Positions 40,454 to 49,942 of a DNA stretch of 64,000 bases are shown here, piece by piece. Source of the stretch: Aliagarivorans marinus DSM 23064 (lineage in GTDB: Bacteria; Pseudomonadota; Gammaproteobacteria; Enterobacterales; Celerinatantimonadaceae); assembly GCF_000429485.1 (NCBI RefSeq), contig NZ_KE386909.1:1-64000 (forward strand), in the 5' to 3' direction. Each line of letters opens with the position of its first letter. Positions within the stretch are counted from its first letter, which is position 1. A model generated the notes under the pieces. It searched no databases. It saw nothing but the letters and a program-made list of their open reading frames with translations, and was not told where the DNA came from. A program made the translations under genes and the position numbers.

Positions 40454-43324
40454 ATGCAACGGAGGGATATGGTGAGAAAAGTTAGGTTTCCACTACAGCT
40501 GCATCTGGCTACCATCATGGTACTGATGCTGGTGGTGACCTGCGCCATCATCGCTATTTTTAACTACCAGAAAACGTCCGAGATTGTTTCGTCAAATCAA
40601 CGCGCTATCTTCAGCGAGATTGGCGAGAACGTGCTGGATCAGACGCGTTATACCTTAAATAGTGCCCAGTCTGCGGTACTGAATCTGCGCTACATTGAAC
40701 CGACCGAACAAGATTTTCTGGAAAAGCCTGAGCGCTGGTTGATCATGCTGAGCAACGCCTTAGAGTTGCAACCCTTTCTCAGCTCGATCTATGTCGGTTT
40801 CGATAATGGTAGCTTTTATTTGGTACGACGCTTTGATGATCAGGCTGATAGTCTGCGTCATGGCGGGCCGTTGGAAGCCCGCTACTCGGTAAACCAAGTA
40901 TTGAAAGGCAAGGGTGAAATCCAATTCTATACCGAGGACCTGCAGTTTATTGCTGATCCTCTGGGGCGCGAGTACACCTATGACCCACGAGAGCGCCCTT
41001 GGTATCAGCTGGCCAGCGAGCAACAAGAAATCGTGGTAACCAGCCCTTATCGTTTTTTTACCAGCCAAGACATCGGCATGACCTTGGCCATTGCTGCCCC
41101 CGACAAGCGTTTTGTGGTGGGCGCTGATATCACCTTGGTGGAGATGTCAAAGCTGCTACAGCGGCACGTGTTTACGCCCTCCACCGAGCTGGTGGTGTAC
41201 AACGATTCCAAGACCTTGTTGGCCCACAGTAACCCGAGCCGCTTAGAAGTGCAGGCCGATAATCCACGGGCGCGCCAAGAGCTACCCAACCTCAATCAAC
41301 TCGATGTGCCGGTCATGCAGCGTTTGGCGCAGCAGCAGCGCATCGGCGAGTTTGACCTTAAGGTGGGCTCTCAGGCATGGCGTGGAGATGTCTCGCTGAT
41401 GGAGGTGGGGGTTGCCGACCTTTATCTCGGTATCGTCACGCCACTCGATGAGTTGCTGGGTGAAGCTAAGCTAGCTCGCGATACCTCGATGCTGCTATCC
41501 ACCATTATTATGGTGATTTCTATTCCCATCGCGTGGATGTTCTCGAGGATGATCTCCAAGCCACTGCGGCTGCTCAAAGATCAGAGCGAAGCGATCATGT
41601 CGTTCGACTTTGCTAAATCCAAGCCCATCGACTCGATGGTGCAGGAGATCTACCAGCTAAGTAATACCACCGAGAGAATGAAAGCCACCATCGAGCAGTT
41701 TGCCGAGGTGTCTACCATCGTGGGGGAAGAGAACAGCTTCCAGCGCTTGCTGCAACGCTACCTCGATGAGCTCAACAAAATCGTTGGTATGCCCACCGGG
41801 GCTATCTGGTTAGCCAAGGAAGATGGCTATGAGCTGGCAGCCCAGCGCGGTGAGAAGATTGCGTTGCCCGAGCAGTTAAATGATGTGCAGGCGGCGCGTC
41901 AGCCCTTAGTGGCCAGCTTGCTCAATGAGTCACACCACCGCCGCGCCAGTATGGTTCAGGTAAGTCACCAGCAGCAGGTGCACTCTGCCATGATCTGCCC
42001 ACTGATCGACCGCCAGCGCAAAGTGATTGGCCTGATGGTCATGCTGGGTGAGCCCGGTACCTTACTGAGCCGACAGCGTCTGTCTTTTTTGAATGCCTTG
42101 AGTGGGGTGATCACCGTGGCGGTGGAAAACCGCCAGCTGATCGACGCCCAAAAACAATTGATGCAGGCCTTTATCGAGCTAATCGCTGACGCCATCGATG
42201 CCAAATCGCCCTATACCGGGGCGCACTGTAAGCGGGTGCCAGAGCTGACTAAGATGCTGGCCCGGGCCGCTCAATACGAGACCCAAGGCGAGTTTGCCTC
42301 GTTCTCACTCAACGATGATCAATGGGAAGAGCTGCATATCGCCAGTTGGCTACACGATTGTGGCAAGGTCACTACCCCCGAGTACGTGGTCGACAAGGCC
42401 ACCAAGCTCGAGACCATCTACGATCGCATCCATGAGGTCAGGATGCGCTTTGAGGTGCTAAAACGCGACGCCCAGCTGGAATACTGGCAGGCACGAGCGC
42501 AAGGCAAACCAGCCGACAAACGCGAGTTGGAAGTGTTACTACGTGAACTCGATGAGGAGTTTGCTTTCGTTGCCAACTGTAATCAGGGCGGCGAGTTTAT
42601 GGAGAAAGCCGATATTGCGCGGCTTAAAACCATCGGCCAACGGCGCTGGCTGCGCACCCTTGATGACCGCTTAGGGCTTTCTCACCTTGAGCTGGACCGC
42701 CTCAAGGCCTATCCGGCCAAGCCGCTGCCTCATCTGGAAGCCTTGCTGGATAACAAAGACGAACACTGCCAGCTGCGTACCCCATCTGCGGTGGAGCAGC
42801 CGGATAACCCTTGGGGCTTCAAGCTCAATGTGCCGGAGTTTGAGTACAACCGCGGTGAGCTGCACAACCTGAGTATCGCGCGCGGTACCCTCACCGAGGA
42901 AGAGCGCTACAAGATTAATGACCATATCGTGCAGACCATCATCATGCTCGAGCAGCTGCCATTTCCCAGCTACTTGTCAAATGTGCCTGCGATTGCCGGC
43001 GGCCACCACGAGAAGATGGATGGCTCAGGCTATCCGCGCTGTCTGATGCGAGAGCAGATGCCAGTGACCGCGCGGATGATGGCGGTGGCGGATATCTTCG
43101 AGGCGCTGACCGCCTCTGACCGCCCTTACAAGAAGGGCAAGACCTTGAGCCAAGCCTTGAAGATTATGAGCTTTATGGCTAAAGATGAGCATATCGACCC
43201 TGCGCTGTTCCGCCTGTTCCTGGAGCGGCGGGTTTACGAGAGCTATGCCAAGCAGTTCCTCGATAAAGAGCAAATCGATGAGGTGGATATCAGCGACTAT
43301 TTACCTCAGGCCAAGTCGGCCTAG
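40454..43324 (+). CDS. membrane sensor with GAF and HD-GYP domains (c-di-GMP phosphodiesterase type)
   Basis: A 956-residue protein. A membrane helix (about 17-37), a large periplasmic Cache-like sensor (about 55-325, with RERPWYQLA and a PYRFF segment), a second helix (about 345-368) and a HAMP-like stretch precede a GAF domain (about 420-565). The HD-GYP domain follows: His-Asp in LHDCGK at residues 634-635 and HHEKMDGSGYP from 851. These motifs are about 217 residues apart, whereas roughly 60 is usual, so a large insert is present. GGAGGG precedes the ATG. It is divergent from mglB and shares a CRP-like control region. Confidence 0.9.
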   Translation: MQRRDMVRKVRFPLQLHLATIMVLMLVVTCAIIAIFNYQKTSEIVSSNQRAIFSEIGENVLDQTRYTLNSAQSAVLNLRYIEPTEQDFLEKPERWLIMLSNALELQPFLSSIYVGFDNGSFYLVRRFDDQADSLRHGGPLEARYSVNQVLKGKGEIQFYTEDLQFIADPLGREYTYDPRERPWYQLASEQQEIVVTSPYRFFTSQDIGMTLAIAAPDKRFVVGADITLVEMSKLLQRHVFTPSTELVVYNDSKTLLAHSNPSRLEVQADNPRARQELPNLNQLDVPVMQRLAQQQRIGEFDLKVGSQAWRGDVSLMEVGVADLYLGIVTPLDELLGEAKLARDTSMLLSTIIMVISIPIAWMFSRMISKPLRLLKDQSEAIMSFDFAKSKPIDSMVQEIYQLSNTTERMKATIEQFAEVSTIVGEENSFQRLLQRYLDELNKIVGMPTGAIWLAKEDGYELAAQRGEKIALPEQLNDVQAARQPLVASLLNESHHRRASMVQVSHQQQVHSAMICPLIDRQRKVIGLMVMLGEPGTLLSRQRLSFLNALSGVITVAVENRQLIDAQKQLMQAFIELIADAIDAKSPYTGAHCKRVPELTKMLARAAQYETQGEFASFSLNDDQWEELHIASWLHDCGKVTTPEYVVDKATKLETIYDRIHEVRMRFEVLKRDAQLEYWQARAQGKPADKRELEVLLRELDEEFAFVANCNQGGEFMEKADIARLKTIGQRRWLRTLDDRLGLSHLELDRLKAYPAKPLPHLEALLDNKDEHCQLRTPSAVEQPDNPWGFKLNVPEFEYNRGELHNLSIARGTLTEEERYKINDHIVQTIIMLEQLPFPSYLSNVPAIAGGHHEKMDGSGYPRCLMREQMPVTARMMAVADIFEALTASDRPYKKGKTLSQALKIMSFMAKDEHIDPALFRLFLERRVYESYAKQFLDKEQIDEVDISDYLPQAKSA

Positions 43325-43325
43325 C

Positions 43326-43712
43326 TTAAGGGCTATCATCAAAGAATACCGCCAACCAAATCGTCAGCTGCTCCGGGTCGGTCCAGTCCACCCGGTGGCG
43401 CTCTCCTGCGGGTATCAGTAGATAATCTCCGGGGCCTAGCCGCATTTCTTTTGGCCGTGTTTCTTTCGATTGTGTCGTTTCTGGCTGTGTTGTTTTTAGC
43501 TGTGTTTTGGGGTCATCGTCAAAGCGCAGTATGGCTGCGCCTTGCAACACGATTACCCACTCATGCTGATCTTGCTGATACCAAAAGCCGGGCTCAGAGC
43601 ACTGGCCTTGGGAGAGGATCCGCTCAATCTTAACGCCGCTGGCGTCAGTTATGGTGGAGAACAGCTCGTTTTCGAGCTGTTTGGGGAGGTCTTGGAACAG
43701 GTTGCCATGCAT
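43326..43712 (-). CDS. cupin-domain protein with a pentapeptide-repeat insert
   Basis: A 128-residue cupin. ATG 43712 is used because GGAG precedes it and the protein then starts MHGNLFQDLP; a longer TTG frame begins at 43763. The two cupin motifs are QDQHEWVIVLQGAAIL and LGPGDYLLIPAGERHRVDW. Between them lies a low-complexity insert of four five-residue units of the type TQxKT (DNA 43453-43512). Small single-domain cupins of this type bind metal, but no substrate can be assigned. It is convergent with the HD-GYP gene, with stops one base apart. Confidence 0.85.
   Translation of the reverse strand: MHGNLFQDLPKQLENELFSTITDASGVKIERILSQGQCSEPGFWYQQDQHEWVIVLQGAAILRFDDDPKTQLKTTQPETTQSKETRPKEMRLGPGDYLLIPAGERHRVDWTDPEQLTIWLAVFFDDSP
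43453..43512. repeat. four 15-bp tandem repeats inside the cupin gene
   Basis: Units GGCCGTGTTTCTTTC, GATTGTGTCGTTTCT, GGCTGTGTTGTTTTT and AGCTGTGTTTTGGGG lie head to tail. The period is a multiple of three, so copy-number change would keep the reading frame. Confidence 0.7.
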
Positions 43713-43799
43713 GCTTACGCTCCGTGCTAGTGGACCTATCGCTTCCTCTAGCTTAGCGGGCAACCTGCCGTTGCGGGTAATCTCTTTGAGTGAGCTGCG

Positions 43800-45170
43800 T
43801 TAGTCTTGATAGATACGCTCTGCCCACAATGCCAGCCCCGAGGTAACACTGCCAAAGTTATCGCCGCTGATCATCGGTAGCTTGAAGTGCTGCTCTAGAG
43901 CCTGCTTAACCAGTGGTGAGTTGGCGCTACCGCCGGTAAGGAACAGCTGGTCGGGCTGGCAACCGGCCTGAGCGACCACCTGATCCGCCAAGCCAATGAT
44001 CTTGCTCAGCAGCTTGTCTGAGGCTTGCTGATAGTGTTGTTGGCTTACCTCGGTGCTGAGGCCATCATCGAGAAAGTCCAGTTCGACTTGGCTGGTGGCA
44101 TGTTGGCTGAGAGCAATCTTGGCTTGTTCGGCACAAGCGCTCAGCTGGTAAGTCATGCGCTCTTGTTGCAAGGTCTGCAAGCGCTTCAGTGGCGCAGCGC
44201 CTTGCTTGATCAATTCTTGGATCAGCAAGCGGGTCTCTTTGGAGTAGAACTGCATCTGCGCCGGGAAGTTGTTCACTGCGGCGGCATCCCAAAACGGCGC
44301 GCCGGGCACGTTGCGACCACTGCTAAGGGTCATGCCAGCGCCTAGCTCGGGCATGAGCGCTTCCATGTTCAGGGCAATATCGAAGTCGTTCCCGCCGATC
44401 CGCTCACCGCTGTAGCCCAGTACCAGCTGTTGATGGTCATGGCTGTCCAGATAACCGGGGCCCATGGTGAGCATCGAGACATCGCTGGTACCACCGCCGA
44501 TGTCCACCACCATCACCTTGCGCTCCTCGCTCAGTTGGTGCTGATAGGCCAGACCTGCTGCCATCGGCTCGTACAGGAACTCGACCTGCTTAAAACCAAC
44601 AAACTTGGCGGCTTTGGTGAGAATGGCCAGCGCTTGCTGGTTGCTCTGCTCGCTATCCAGCCCTTGGAAGTTAACCGGACGACCGATCACCACTTTCTCT
44701 AGACGTTGGCCATGAACCTGCTCGGCGTGCTGCTTAAGGTGTAGCATCATCGCCGCGCAGATATCCTCAAAACGCTGCTGCTGGCGCTCAGGCAGGCCGG
44801 AGGCTCCTAGGAAAGATTTAGGCGAGCGCACGTAGTAACAGTCGGCAGGGTCATCGAGATACTCATGCAGGGCGTGCTTACCGAAGCTGAGCTGGTCGCC
44901 GTAGCCATCCAGTTTTAGCTCACGCATGGCGCGCAAGCTGCTGTTCAGGGTCTCGCTGCGTGCTTGTTGGTAAGCTTGCTCTAGCCCGTGCTGCTCAAGG
45001 GCGCGAAACAGCCAGCCGGAAATCATATCGGCATGGGGGGCAAACATGGTTGAAGGCATGTACTGGCCATGCTCTGGCAAGGTCAACAAGCGAGGCTGCT
45101 GAGCGTCAACAACGCCCAGCGCGCAATTGGAGGTGCCGAAGTCAAAACCGGCGATGGATGAGGTGGTCAT
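43800..45170 (-). CDS. yegD: Hsp70-family chaperone, YegD type
   Basis: A 456-residue actin/Hsp70-fold protein lacking the substrate-binding domain of DnaK. The phosphate-1 loop FDFGTSNCALGV (residues 9-20), phosphate-2 loop VVDIGGGTSDVSML (near 223) and adenosine motif LFLTGGSANSPLV (near 415) are clear. Length and motifs match E. coli YegD, whose role is poorly known. The stop is 87 bp from the cupin gene start on the same strand; no partner genes are visible. Confidence 0.92.
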   Translation of the reverse strand: MTTSSIAGFDFGTSNCALGVVDAQQPRLLTLPEHGQYMPSTMFAPHADMISGWLFRALEQHGLEQAYQQARSETLNSSLRAMRELKLDGYGDQLSFGKHALHEYLDDPADCYYVRSPKSFLGASGLPERQQQRFEDICAAMMLHLKQHAEQVHGQRLEKVVIGRPVNFQGLDSEQSNQQALAILTKAAKFVGFKQVEFLYEPMAAGLAYQHQLSEERKVMVVDIGGGTSDVSMLTMGPGYLDSHDHQQLVLGYSGERIGGNDFDIALNMEALMPELGAGMTLSSGRNVPGAPFWDAAAVNNFPAQMQFYSKETRLLIQELIKQGAAPLKRLQTLQQERMTYQLSACAEQAKIALSQHATSQVELDFLDDGLSTEVSQQHYQQASDKLLSKIIGLADQVVAQAGCQPDQLFLTGGSANSPLVKQALEQHFKLPMISGDNFGSVTSGLALWAERIYQD

Positions 45171-45428
45171 GGATGCGCGCCCTGTTTAGCAAAAAGCCGC
45201 GCAGAGTAACCAAGTCTGCAGGCTAAGTAAAGCGCTATCCCTATGCCTGCCAGTGCTCAAATCCTGGTCACTCAGCGGCGATGGTTTGTTTTATATAACA
45301 AAGTAATCAATAGTAGTTCTTGGTGGGGGCGGTTTCTCGGTAAGGATTGCTTAGCCAATCCGGTCCGCTATGGCAACGGTAAATTGGCAGCGCTGTTAGG
45401 GCTGCACGCACTATTTGGGGAGACAAGG

Positions 45429-46106
45429 ATGAAAACTGCATTAGTTACCGGAGGGAACCGGGGCATTGGCGAGGCTATCGTGAGCGGGCTTGCCAGTCAG
45501 GGCTATCACGTGCTGCTCGGTTGTCGCAGCTTGGCGGCGGGGCAGAAGAGCGCACTGGCTACCCCGGGCAGCGTCACCGCGGTGGAGTTGGAGCTGGGCG
45601 ATCCGGTGCAGTTAGCTGGACATATTGATCAGCTGCTGTCACAACACCCGAGAATCGATGTGTTGGTGAACAATGCTGGAGTGCTTAATCAGGGCGGGAT
45701 CATGGAGGTGGACTTGGCCACCTTGCAAGCTGCGATGCAGGTGAATTGCTGGTCAGCGTTTCAGCTCGCTCAGGCCATACTGCCGGGCATGCTGTCGCGT
45801 AACTACGGGCGAATCGTCAATGTCTCATCGGGCTGGGGCTCATTTCACGAGGGGCTGGCGGGACCTGCTGCTTACTCCCTGAGCAAGGCTGCGCTAAATG
45901 CACTGACCGCCATCATGGCTCACGATATCGGCCAGAACATCAAGATTAACGCGACCTGTCCGGGCTGGGTGCGCACACGTATGGGCGGCGATCAAGCAGA
46001 GCGAAGCCCGCAGCAGGGAGCTGAAACCGCACTTTGGCTGGCGACCCTGCCGCCTGAGGGGCCGAGCGGCGGGCTGTTCCGTGACAAGCAGTTAATTGCC
46101 TGGTGA
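45429..46106 (+). CDS. SDR-family oxidoreductase
   Basis: A 225-residue short-chain dehydrogenase. The NAD(P) motif TGGNRGIG is at residues 7-14, NNAG near 84, and the catalytic Ser-Tyr-Lys is seen in NVSSG and YSLSK (near 150). ATG 45429 follows AAGG and gives a normal SDR length; an earlier frame start at 45243 adds an unrelated extension. The 3' end overlaps the convergent aldo/keto reductase gene by 15 bp. Substrate unknown. Confidence 0.9.
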   Translation: MKTALVTGGNRGIGEAIVSGLASQGYHVLLGCRSLAAGQKSALATPGSVTAVELELGDPVQLAGHIDQLLSQHPRIDVLVNNAGVLNQGGIMEVDLATLQAAMQVNCWSAFQLAQAILPGMLSRNYGRIVNVSSGWGSFHEGLAGPAAYSLSKAALNALTAIMAHDIGQNIKINATCPGWVRTRMGGDQAERSPQQGAETALWLATLPPEGPSGGLFRDKQLIAW

Positions 46107-47114
46107 CAAGATGGCTTCGATGGCTGAGAGTTCGTCGTCCGCTAGCTGCAGGTTATCTAAGGCTGCAACGTTGTTCTCCAGTTGCGCAGGGGAGCTAGCG
46201 CCGATTAACACCGAGCTGACCCGCGGGTCTTTGAGAAGCCAAGCGATGGCTAGCTGAGACAGGCTTTGACCGCGCTGCTGGGCAATCTGATTGAGCGCGT
46301 TTAGTTGCGGCTGTGCCTGCTCCACCCGCTGGGTTTCCAGGTAGGTCATGGCTTTGGCGGCGCGTGAATCTTGTGGGATCCCTTGCAGGTAACGATCGGT
46401 CAACAGCCCTTGGGCGAGTGGCGAGAAGGCAATGCAGCCGCTACCACCTTGCTCTAGGGTATCCAGCAGTCCATCTTCCACCCAGCGATCTAACATCGAG
46501 TAACGCGCCTGATGCAGCAAACATGGCGTCCCCGCCTGTTGCAACAACTGGATCGCCTGCTCGGCCAGCTCCTTCGGGTAGTTGGAAATACCCACATAAA
46601 GCGCCTTACCACTGCGCACAATATCGCTCAGCGCCTGCATGGTTTCGCCAAGTGGGGTGTCCGGGTCGGGGCAGTGGTGGTAGAACACATCCACATACTC
46701 TAGCTGCATCCGCTTTAGGCTCTGATCGAGGCTGGAGACCAGATACTTGCGTGAGCCGCCGCGTCCATAAGGCCCCGGCCACATGTCGTAGCCCGCCTTG
46801 GTGGAGATAAACAGCTCATCACGGTGGCTGGCAAAGTCGCTATGCAACATCCGGCCAAAATTCTGCTCGGCGCTGCCGTAACTCGGGCCATAGTTGTTCG
46901 CCAGATCAAAGTGGGTAATCCCCAGATCGAAGGCTTTGCGAGCGATATGCTGTGCCTGCAAATAACTGTCTACCGAGCCAAAGTTGTGCCACAGGCCCAA
47001 CGACAATGCCGGCAGCCGCACCCCACTGTGGCCGCACTGGCGGTAATCCATTGATTGGTAACGTTGTAGATTTGCATGATAGGGGAGCAGGGCAGATTTA
47101 TCGTTGATATCCAT
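46092..47114 (-). CDS. aldo/keto reductase, YghZ (Gpr) type
   Basis: A 340-residue NADPH-dependent aldo/keto reductase. The tetrad is visible: Asp and Tyr in FDLANNYGPSYGSAE (near 70-84), Lys in STKAGYDMWPGPYG, and His in FYHHCPDPDTP. The segment SRKYLVSSLDQSLKRMQLEYVD and the overall length match E. coli YghZ, which reduces methylglyoxal and similar aldehydes. It ends inside the last codons of the convergent SDR gene. Confidence 0.93.
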   Translation of the reverse strand: MDINDKSALLPYHANLQRYQSMDYRQCGHSGVRLPALSLGLWHNFGSVDSYLQAQHIARKAFDLGITHFDLANNYGPSYGSAEQNFGRMLHSDFASHRDELFISTKAGYDMWPGPYGRGGSRKYLVSSLDQSLKRMQLEYVDVFYHHCPDPDTPLGETMQALSDIVRSGKALYVGISNYPKELAEQAIQLLQQAGTPCLLHQARYSMLDRWVEDGLLDTLEQGGSGCIAFSPLAQGLLTDRYLQGIPQDSRAAKAMTYLETQRVEQAQPQLNALNQIAQQRGQSLSQLAIAWLLKDPRVSSVLIGASSPAQLENNVAALDNLQLADDELSAIEAILSPGN

Positions 47115-47306
47115 GGGGCCTCGGTATCCAGAAAGCGGGAAATCGTTTACCCGGCTAGTGTGAAGGGTTTATCTGACCGGAGCGAGTATCAGCAAGGTGA
47201 ACTGAGACTGCTCTCACACAGATAGCTTTCACATAGAAAGTTTTCTCGCAGATTGTTGTTGGGTAGATAGCTCTCACTGGCTTGCTGGTGGAAACGCCGG
47301 GCAAGC

Positions 47307-48560
47307 TTATTCACCGTCTCCGTCGGCAATTTGCACTTGGTCTTTACCGCTATGCTTGGCTTGGTAAAGCGCTTTGTCGGCGCGGTCCACCAAGCTCAGT
47401 GCGGTGTGGTCCTGCGGGCTTAAGCAGGCAACGCCGATACTCACCGTTAGCGGCACCCGGGTATGTTGGTTAAATACTTCCAGCTTGCGGATGGTGTCGC
47501 ACAGCTGCTCGGCAATCTCACAGGCGCGAGCGAGCGGGGCAAACGGCAGCAGCACCAAGAACTCCTCACCTCCCCAGCGGGCAGCGTGGTCGCTGTCGCG
47601 GATGCCCTGCTTGCAGCACCAGGCGAGTTGCTTGAGCACCTCATCGCCACAGTTGTGGCCGTGGGTGTCGTTGATCTGCTTAAAGTTATCGACATCCAAC
47701 AGCAGGGCGCACAAGGGGCGCTGCATCTTGCGGCACAGCGAGAACTCTTTTTGCAAGGTGGTGGTCATCGCCCAGCGGTTCATCAGCAAGGTCAGGTTGT
47801 CGTAGTTGGCGCGCAGCTCCAACTGCTGCTGGCGATAGTACTGCTCGCTGTAATCGAGCATCAGGATCTGCACCGCCGCTTCGTCGCCCCATAGCACCCG
47901 CGATTGAGACAACTGCGCCCAGCATTGGGAGCCATCGGCCAACTGCAGCTGCAGCACCTGCTCGTTGATCGCCTCTCCCTTGCGCATCAGCTGTTGATAC
48001 TGCTGCTCGATAAGCGGCTGCTGCTCGTGTAAGAACACATCCTTGATGCTGGAGATGCGCATCAAGGTGGCATCGTCGTCGTAGCCAAGTAGCTCGGCGG
48101 CGGCGCGGTTGCAAAACAAGATGGTAAAGTTGCGATGTACCACAATGCCCTGCAGCGAGCTCTCTAGTAGCGCCCGATAACGTTGCTCACTGGCCGCGAG
48201 GCGCTTGCTGGCATCGATTTGCGCGCTCAGGTCAACGATGGAGATTTGCAAAGCCGGCTGGCCGCCCCATTCGGTAATGTGGTCTACGGTGAGTACCGTG
48301 AGCTCCTTGCCGTGTTTATCGCGGTTTTTAAAGATGCGGCTACGCGGCGGCTCCTCGCCATCCATCACCGCTTGGTAAGCGCGCTTTGCCTCGATGTGGT
48401 CACTTTCATCGATCAGAGGCAGCAGGCTACCCAGAGACATGATCTCTTCTGCGCTTCGGTAACCAAACACCCGGGCATAGTAATCGTCGACGTACAGGGG
48501 TTCGAAATCCCGGTGGATGACCATGCCATAAAAACTGCTAAAGGTATCGAATGGTTCCAT
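47307..48560 (-). CDS. PAS-PAS-GGDEF diguanylate cyclase
   Basis: A 417-residue cytoplasmic c-di-GMP synthase. Two PAS domains (about 1-120 and 125-245) precede a GGDEF domain. The active site reads RWGGEEF, and an inhibitory RxxD site (RDSD) lies five residues before it, so product inhibition is expected. DVDNFKQINDTHGHNCGDEVL is the metal- and substrate-binding segment. No membrane helix is seen. It lies 4 kb from an HD-GYP enzyme of opposite activity. Confidence 0.93.
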   Translation of the reverse strand: MEPFDTFSSFYGMVIHRDFEPLYVDDYYARVFGYRSAEEIMSLGSLLPLIDESDHIEAKRAYQAVMDGEEPPRSRIFKNRDKHGKELTVLTVDHITEWGGQPALQISIVDLSAQIDASKRLAASEQRYRALLESSLQGIVVHRNFTILFCNRAAAELLGYDDDATLMRISSIKDVFLHEQQPLIEQQYQQLMRKGEAINEQVLQLQLADGSQCWAQLSQSRVLWGDEAAVQILMLDYSEQYYRQQQLELRANYDNLTLLMNRWAMTTTLQKEFSLCRKMQRPLCALLLDVDNFKQINDTHGHNCGDEVLKQLAWCCKQGIRDSDHAARWGGEEFLVLLPFAPLARACEIAEQLCDTIRKLEVFNQHTRVPLTVSIGVACLSPQDHTALSLVDRADKALYQAKHSGKDQVQIADGDGE

Positions 48561-48634
48561 GCGTTGCCCAGATCTAATACTTAAGTAGCAAGTCTAGGCA
48601 GCCATAGCTACTTGCTCAAATTATCAGCATAAGT

Positions 48635-49087
48635 TCATGCCGATGGATCCATTTGGTAGGTCAGCCAATGGGTCTTGCTTGCCAGCTGTTGGTAGAGTGC
48701 CTGCGCGGTATGGTTGTCATGGGCGGTAATCCACCGTACACAAGGCCATTGCTGAGCGATAGCCTCGCGTTGCAGGGCGAGCAATAGCGCCTTGGCAACC
48801 CCTTGGCGGCGGGCATCGGGCGCAACAAACAGGTCATCGAGAAAGCCCACCTCGGTGGCGCGCAGCGGTGAGGGCATACTGCGATAATGAATGAGCCCAA
48901 GGATGTGTTGCTGCCGATTTACCGCCACTTGGCAATAAAAGGGTTTGCCTGGATCAGCAATCCAGTCCCACACCTTAGCGCGCATCTGCACAGTGCTCTC
49001 AACCTGATAAAAGTCCGCGTACTGCGCGTATAGCTGCTGCCACTGCGGCCAATCTTCGGCTTGTGGCTGACGAATTGTGATAGTCAT
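48635..49087 (-). CDS. GNAT-family N-acetyltransferase
   Basis: A 150-residue acetyltransferase. The acetyl-CoA motif FVAPDARRQGVAKALLLAL lies near residues 87-105, followed by the C-terminal beta strands. The sequence up to LGLIHYR forms the typical N-terminal half. Substrate unknown. It follows a second GNAT gene by 30 bp on the same strand, so the two are probably co-transcribed. Confidence 0.9.
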   Translation of the reverse strand: MTITIRQPQAEDWPQWQQLYAQYADFYQVESTVQMRAKVWDWIADPGKPFYCQVAVNRQQHILGLIHYRSMPSPLRATEVGFLDDLFVAPDARRQGVAKALLLALQREAIAQQWPCVRWITAHDNHTAQALYQQLASKTHWLTYQMDPSA

Positions 49088-49117
49088 AGGCCTTCCTTGT
49101 TTAGACGAGCCTGAGAG

Positions 49118-49837
49118 TTAGCCGTTGCGAATTGTTTTGAGGCTGCGCTGTTGCTGTCCGTGTTGGTCGAAGTTATCTGGCGCTAACCACTGCTCTAGCT
49201 CAGATTTACGCGCGGGCCACTCCTTATCGATAATCGAAAACCATGCAGTGTCGCGGTTGCGCTGCTTATATACCCGGGCTTGGCGAAAGGTGCCCTCATA
49301 GATAAAACCTAAGCGCTCACTGGCATTGCGAGAGGCCTGATTCAAGCTGTCGCACTTCCACTCATAGCGGCGATAACCAAGCTCGTCAAAGGCGTGGCGC
49401 ATCATCAGATACATCGCCTCGGTGCTCAGTCGTGAACGCTGCAAGGCAGGCGAGAAGTGCAGGTGGCCGACTTCGATGGCGCCTTGTTCGGGGTCGATCC
49501 GCAAATAACTGGCCAGCCCCAGAGCATTGTCTGTTTGCTGATCAACCAGCACGTAAAACAGCGGGTCTTGGCTTCGGCTTAGTGTCTCCAGCCAATGCTG
49601 GAATTGCGGGAAGTCTGCCCAAGGGGTATAGCTTAGGTAGGTGAAGGTTGTGGCGTTGGTATCTTGGATATAGGCGGCGTACAAGCTGTTGGCATGGCGC
49701 TCAAGGTCGATGGCCTCAAGCCTTACGTAGCGGCCGTTAAGTGTTTGTCCACTGGGGACTGATGCGCTTGACCAGTTTGGCAGGGGCTCACCGATGGGCA
49801 AAGATGATGAAGGGGTATCAATGTTGTTGCTGTGCAT
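49118..49837 (-). CDS. GNAT-family N-acetyltransferase, RimJ/RimL type
   Basis: A 239-residue acetyltransferase. LEAIDLERHANSLYAAY near residue 36, IEVGHLHFSPALQRSRLSTEAMYLMMRHAFDELGYRRYEWKCDSLNQASRNASERLGFIYEGTFRQ (residues about 140-205, summarised here by its ends IEVGHL and GTFRQ) match the RimL/YdaF-like group acting on protein or amino-acid amines. It is divergent from a MocR regulator gene and shares the operator-like inverted repeat with it. Confidence 0.9.
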   Translation of the reverse strand: MHSNNIDTPSSSLPIGEPLPNWSSASVPSGQTLNGRYVRLEAIDLERHANSLYAAYIQDTNATTFTYLSYTPWADFPQFQHWLETLSRSQDPLFYVLVDQQTDNALGLASYLRIDPEQGAIEVGHLHFSPALQRSRLSTEAMYLMMRHAFDELGYRRYEWKCDSLNQASRNASERLGFIYEGTFRQARVYKQRNRDTAWFSIIDKEWPARKSELEQWLAPDNFDQHGQQQRSLKTIRNG

Positions 49838-49894
49838 GGCGTCTGTTCTTTCTATTGTGAAGTACGGTGTTTAGATACTCATGCTAGAGTTGAT

Positions 49895-49940
49895 TTGGTA
49901 CTTTAAAAATAACCACTTTGATCAAATTAAAGCATACCAA
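49895..49940. promoter_or_regulatory. inverted repeat between MocR and GNAT genes
   Basis: TTGGTACTTTAA (49895-49906) and TTAAAGCATACCAA (49927-49940) form an imperfect inverted repeat. The right arm ends two bases before the MocR start codon, so binding there should block its own translation start or promoter. Divergent MocR targets are commonly controlled this way. Confidence 0.5.
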
Positions 49941-49942
49941 TT

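Noticed and set aside
45243-45428. N-terminal extension of the SDR protein
   Set aside because: The extension has no SDR similarity, and ATG 45429 has a good ribosome site directly before the Rossmann motif.
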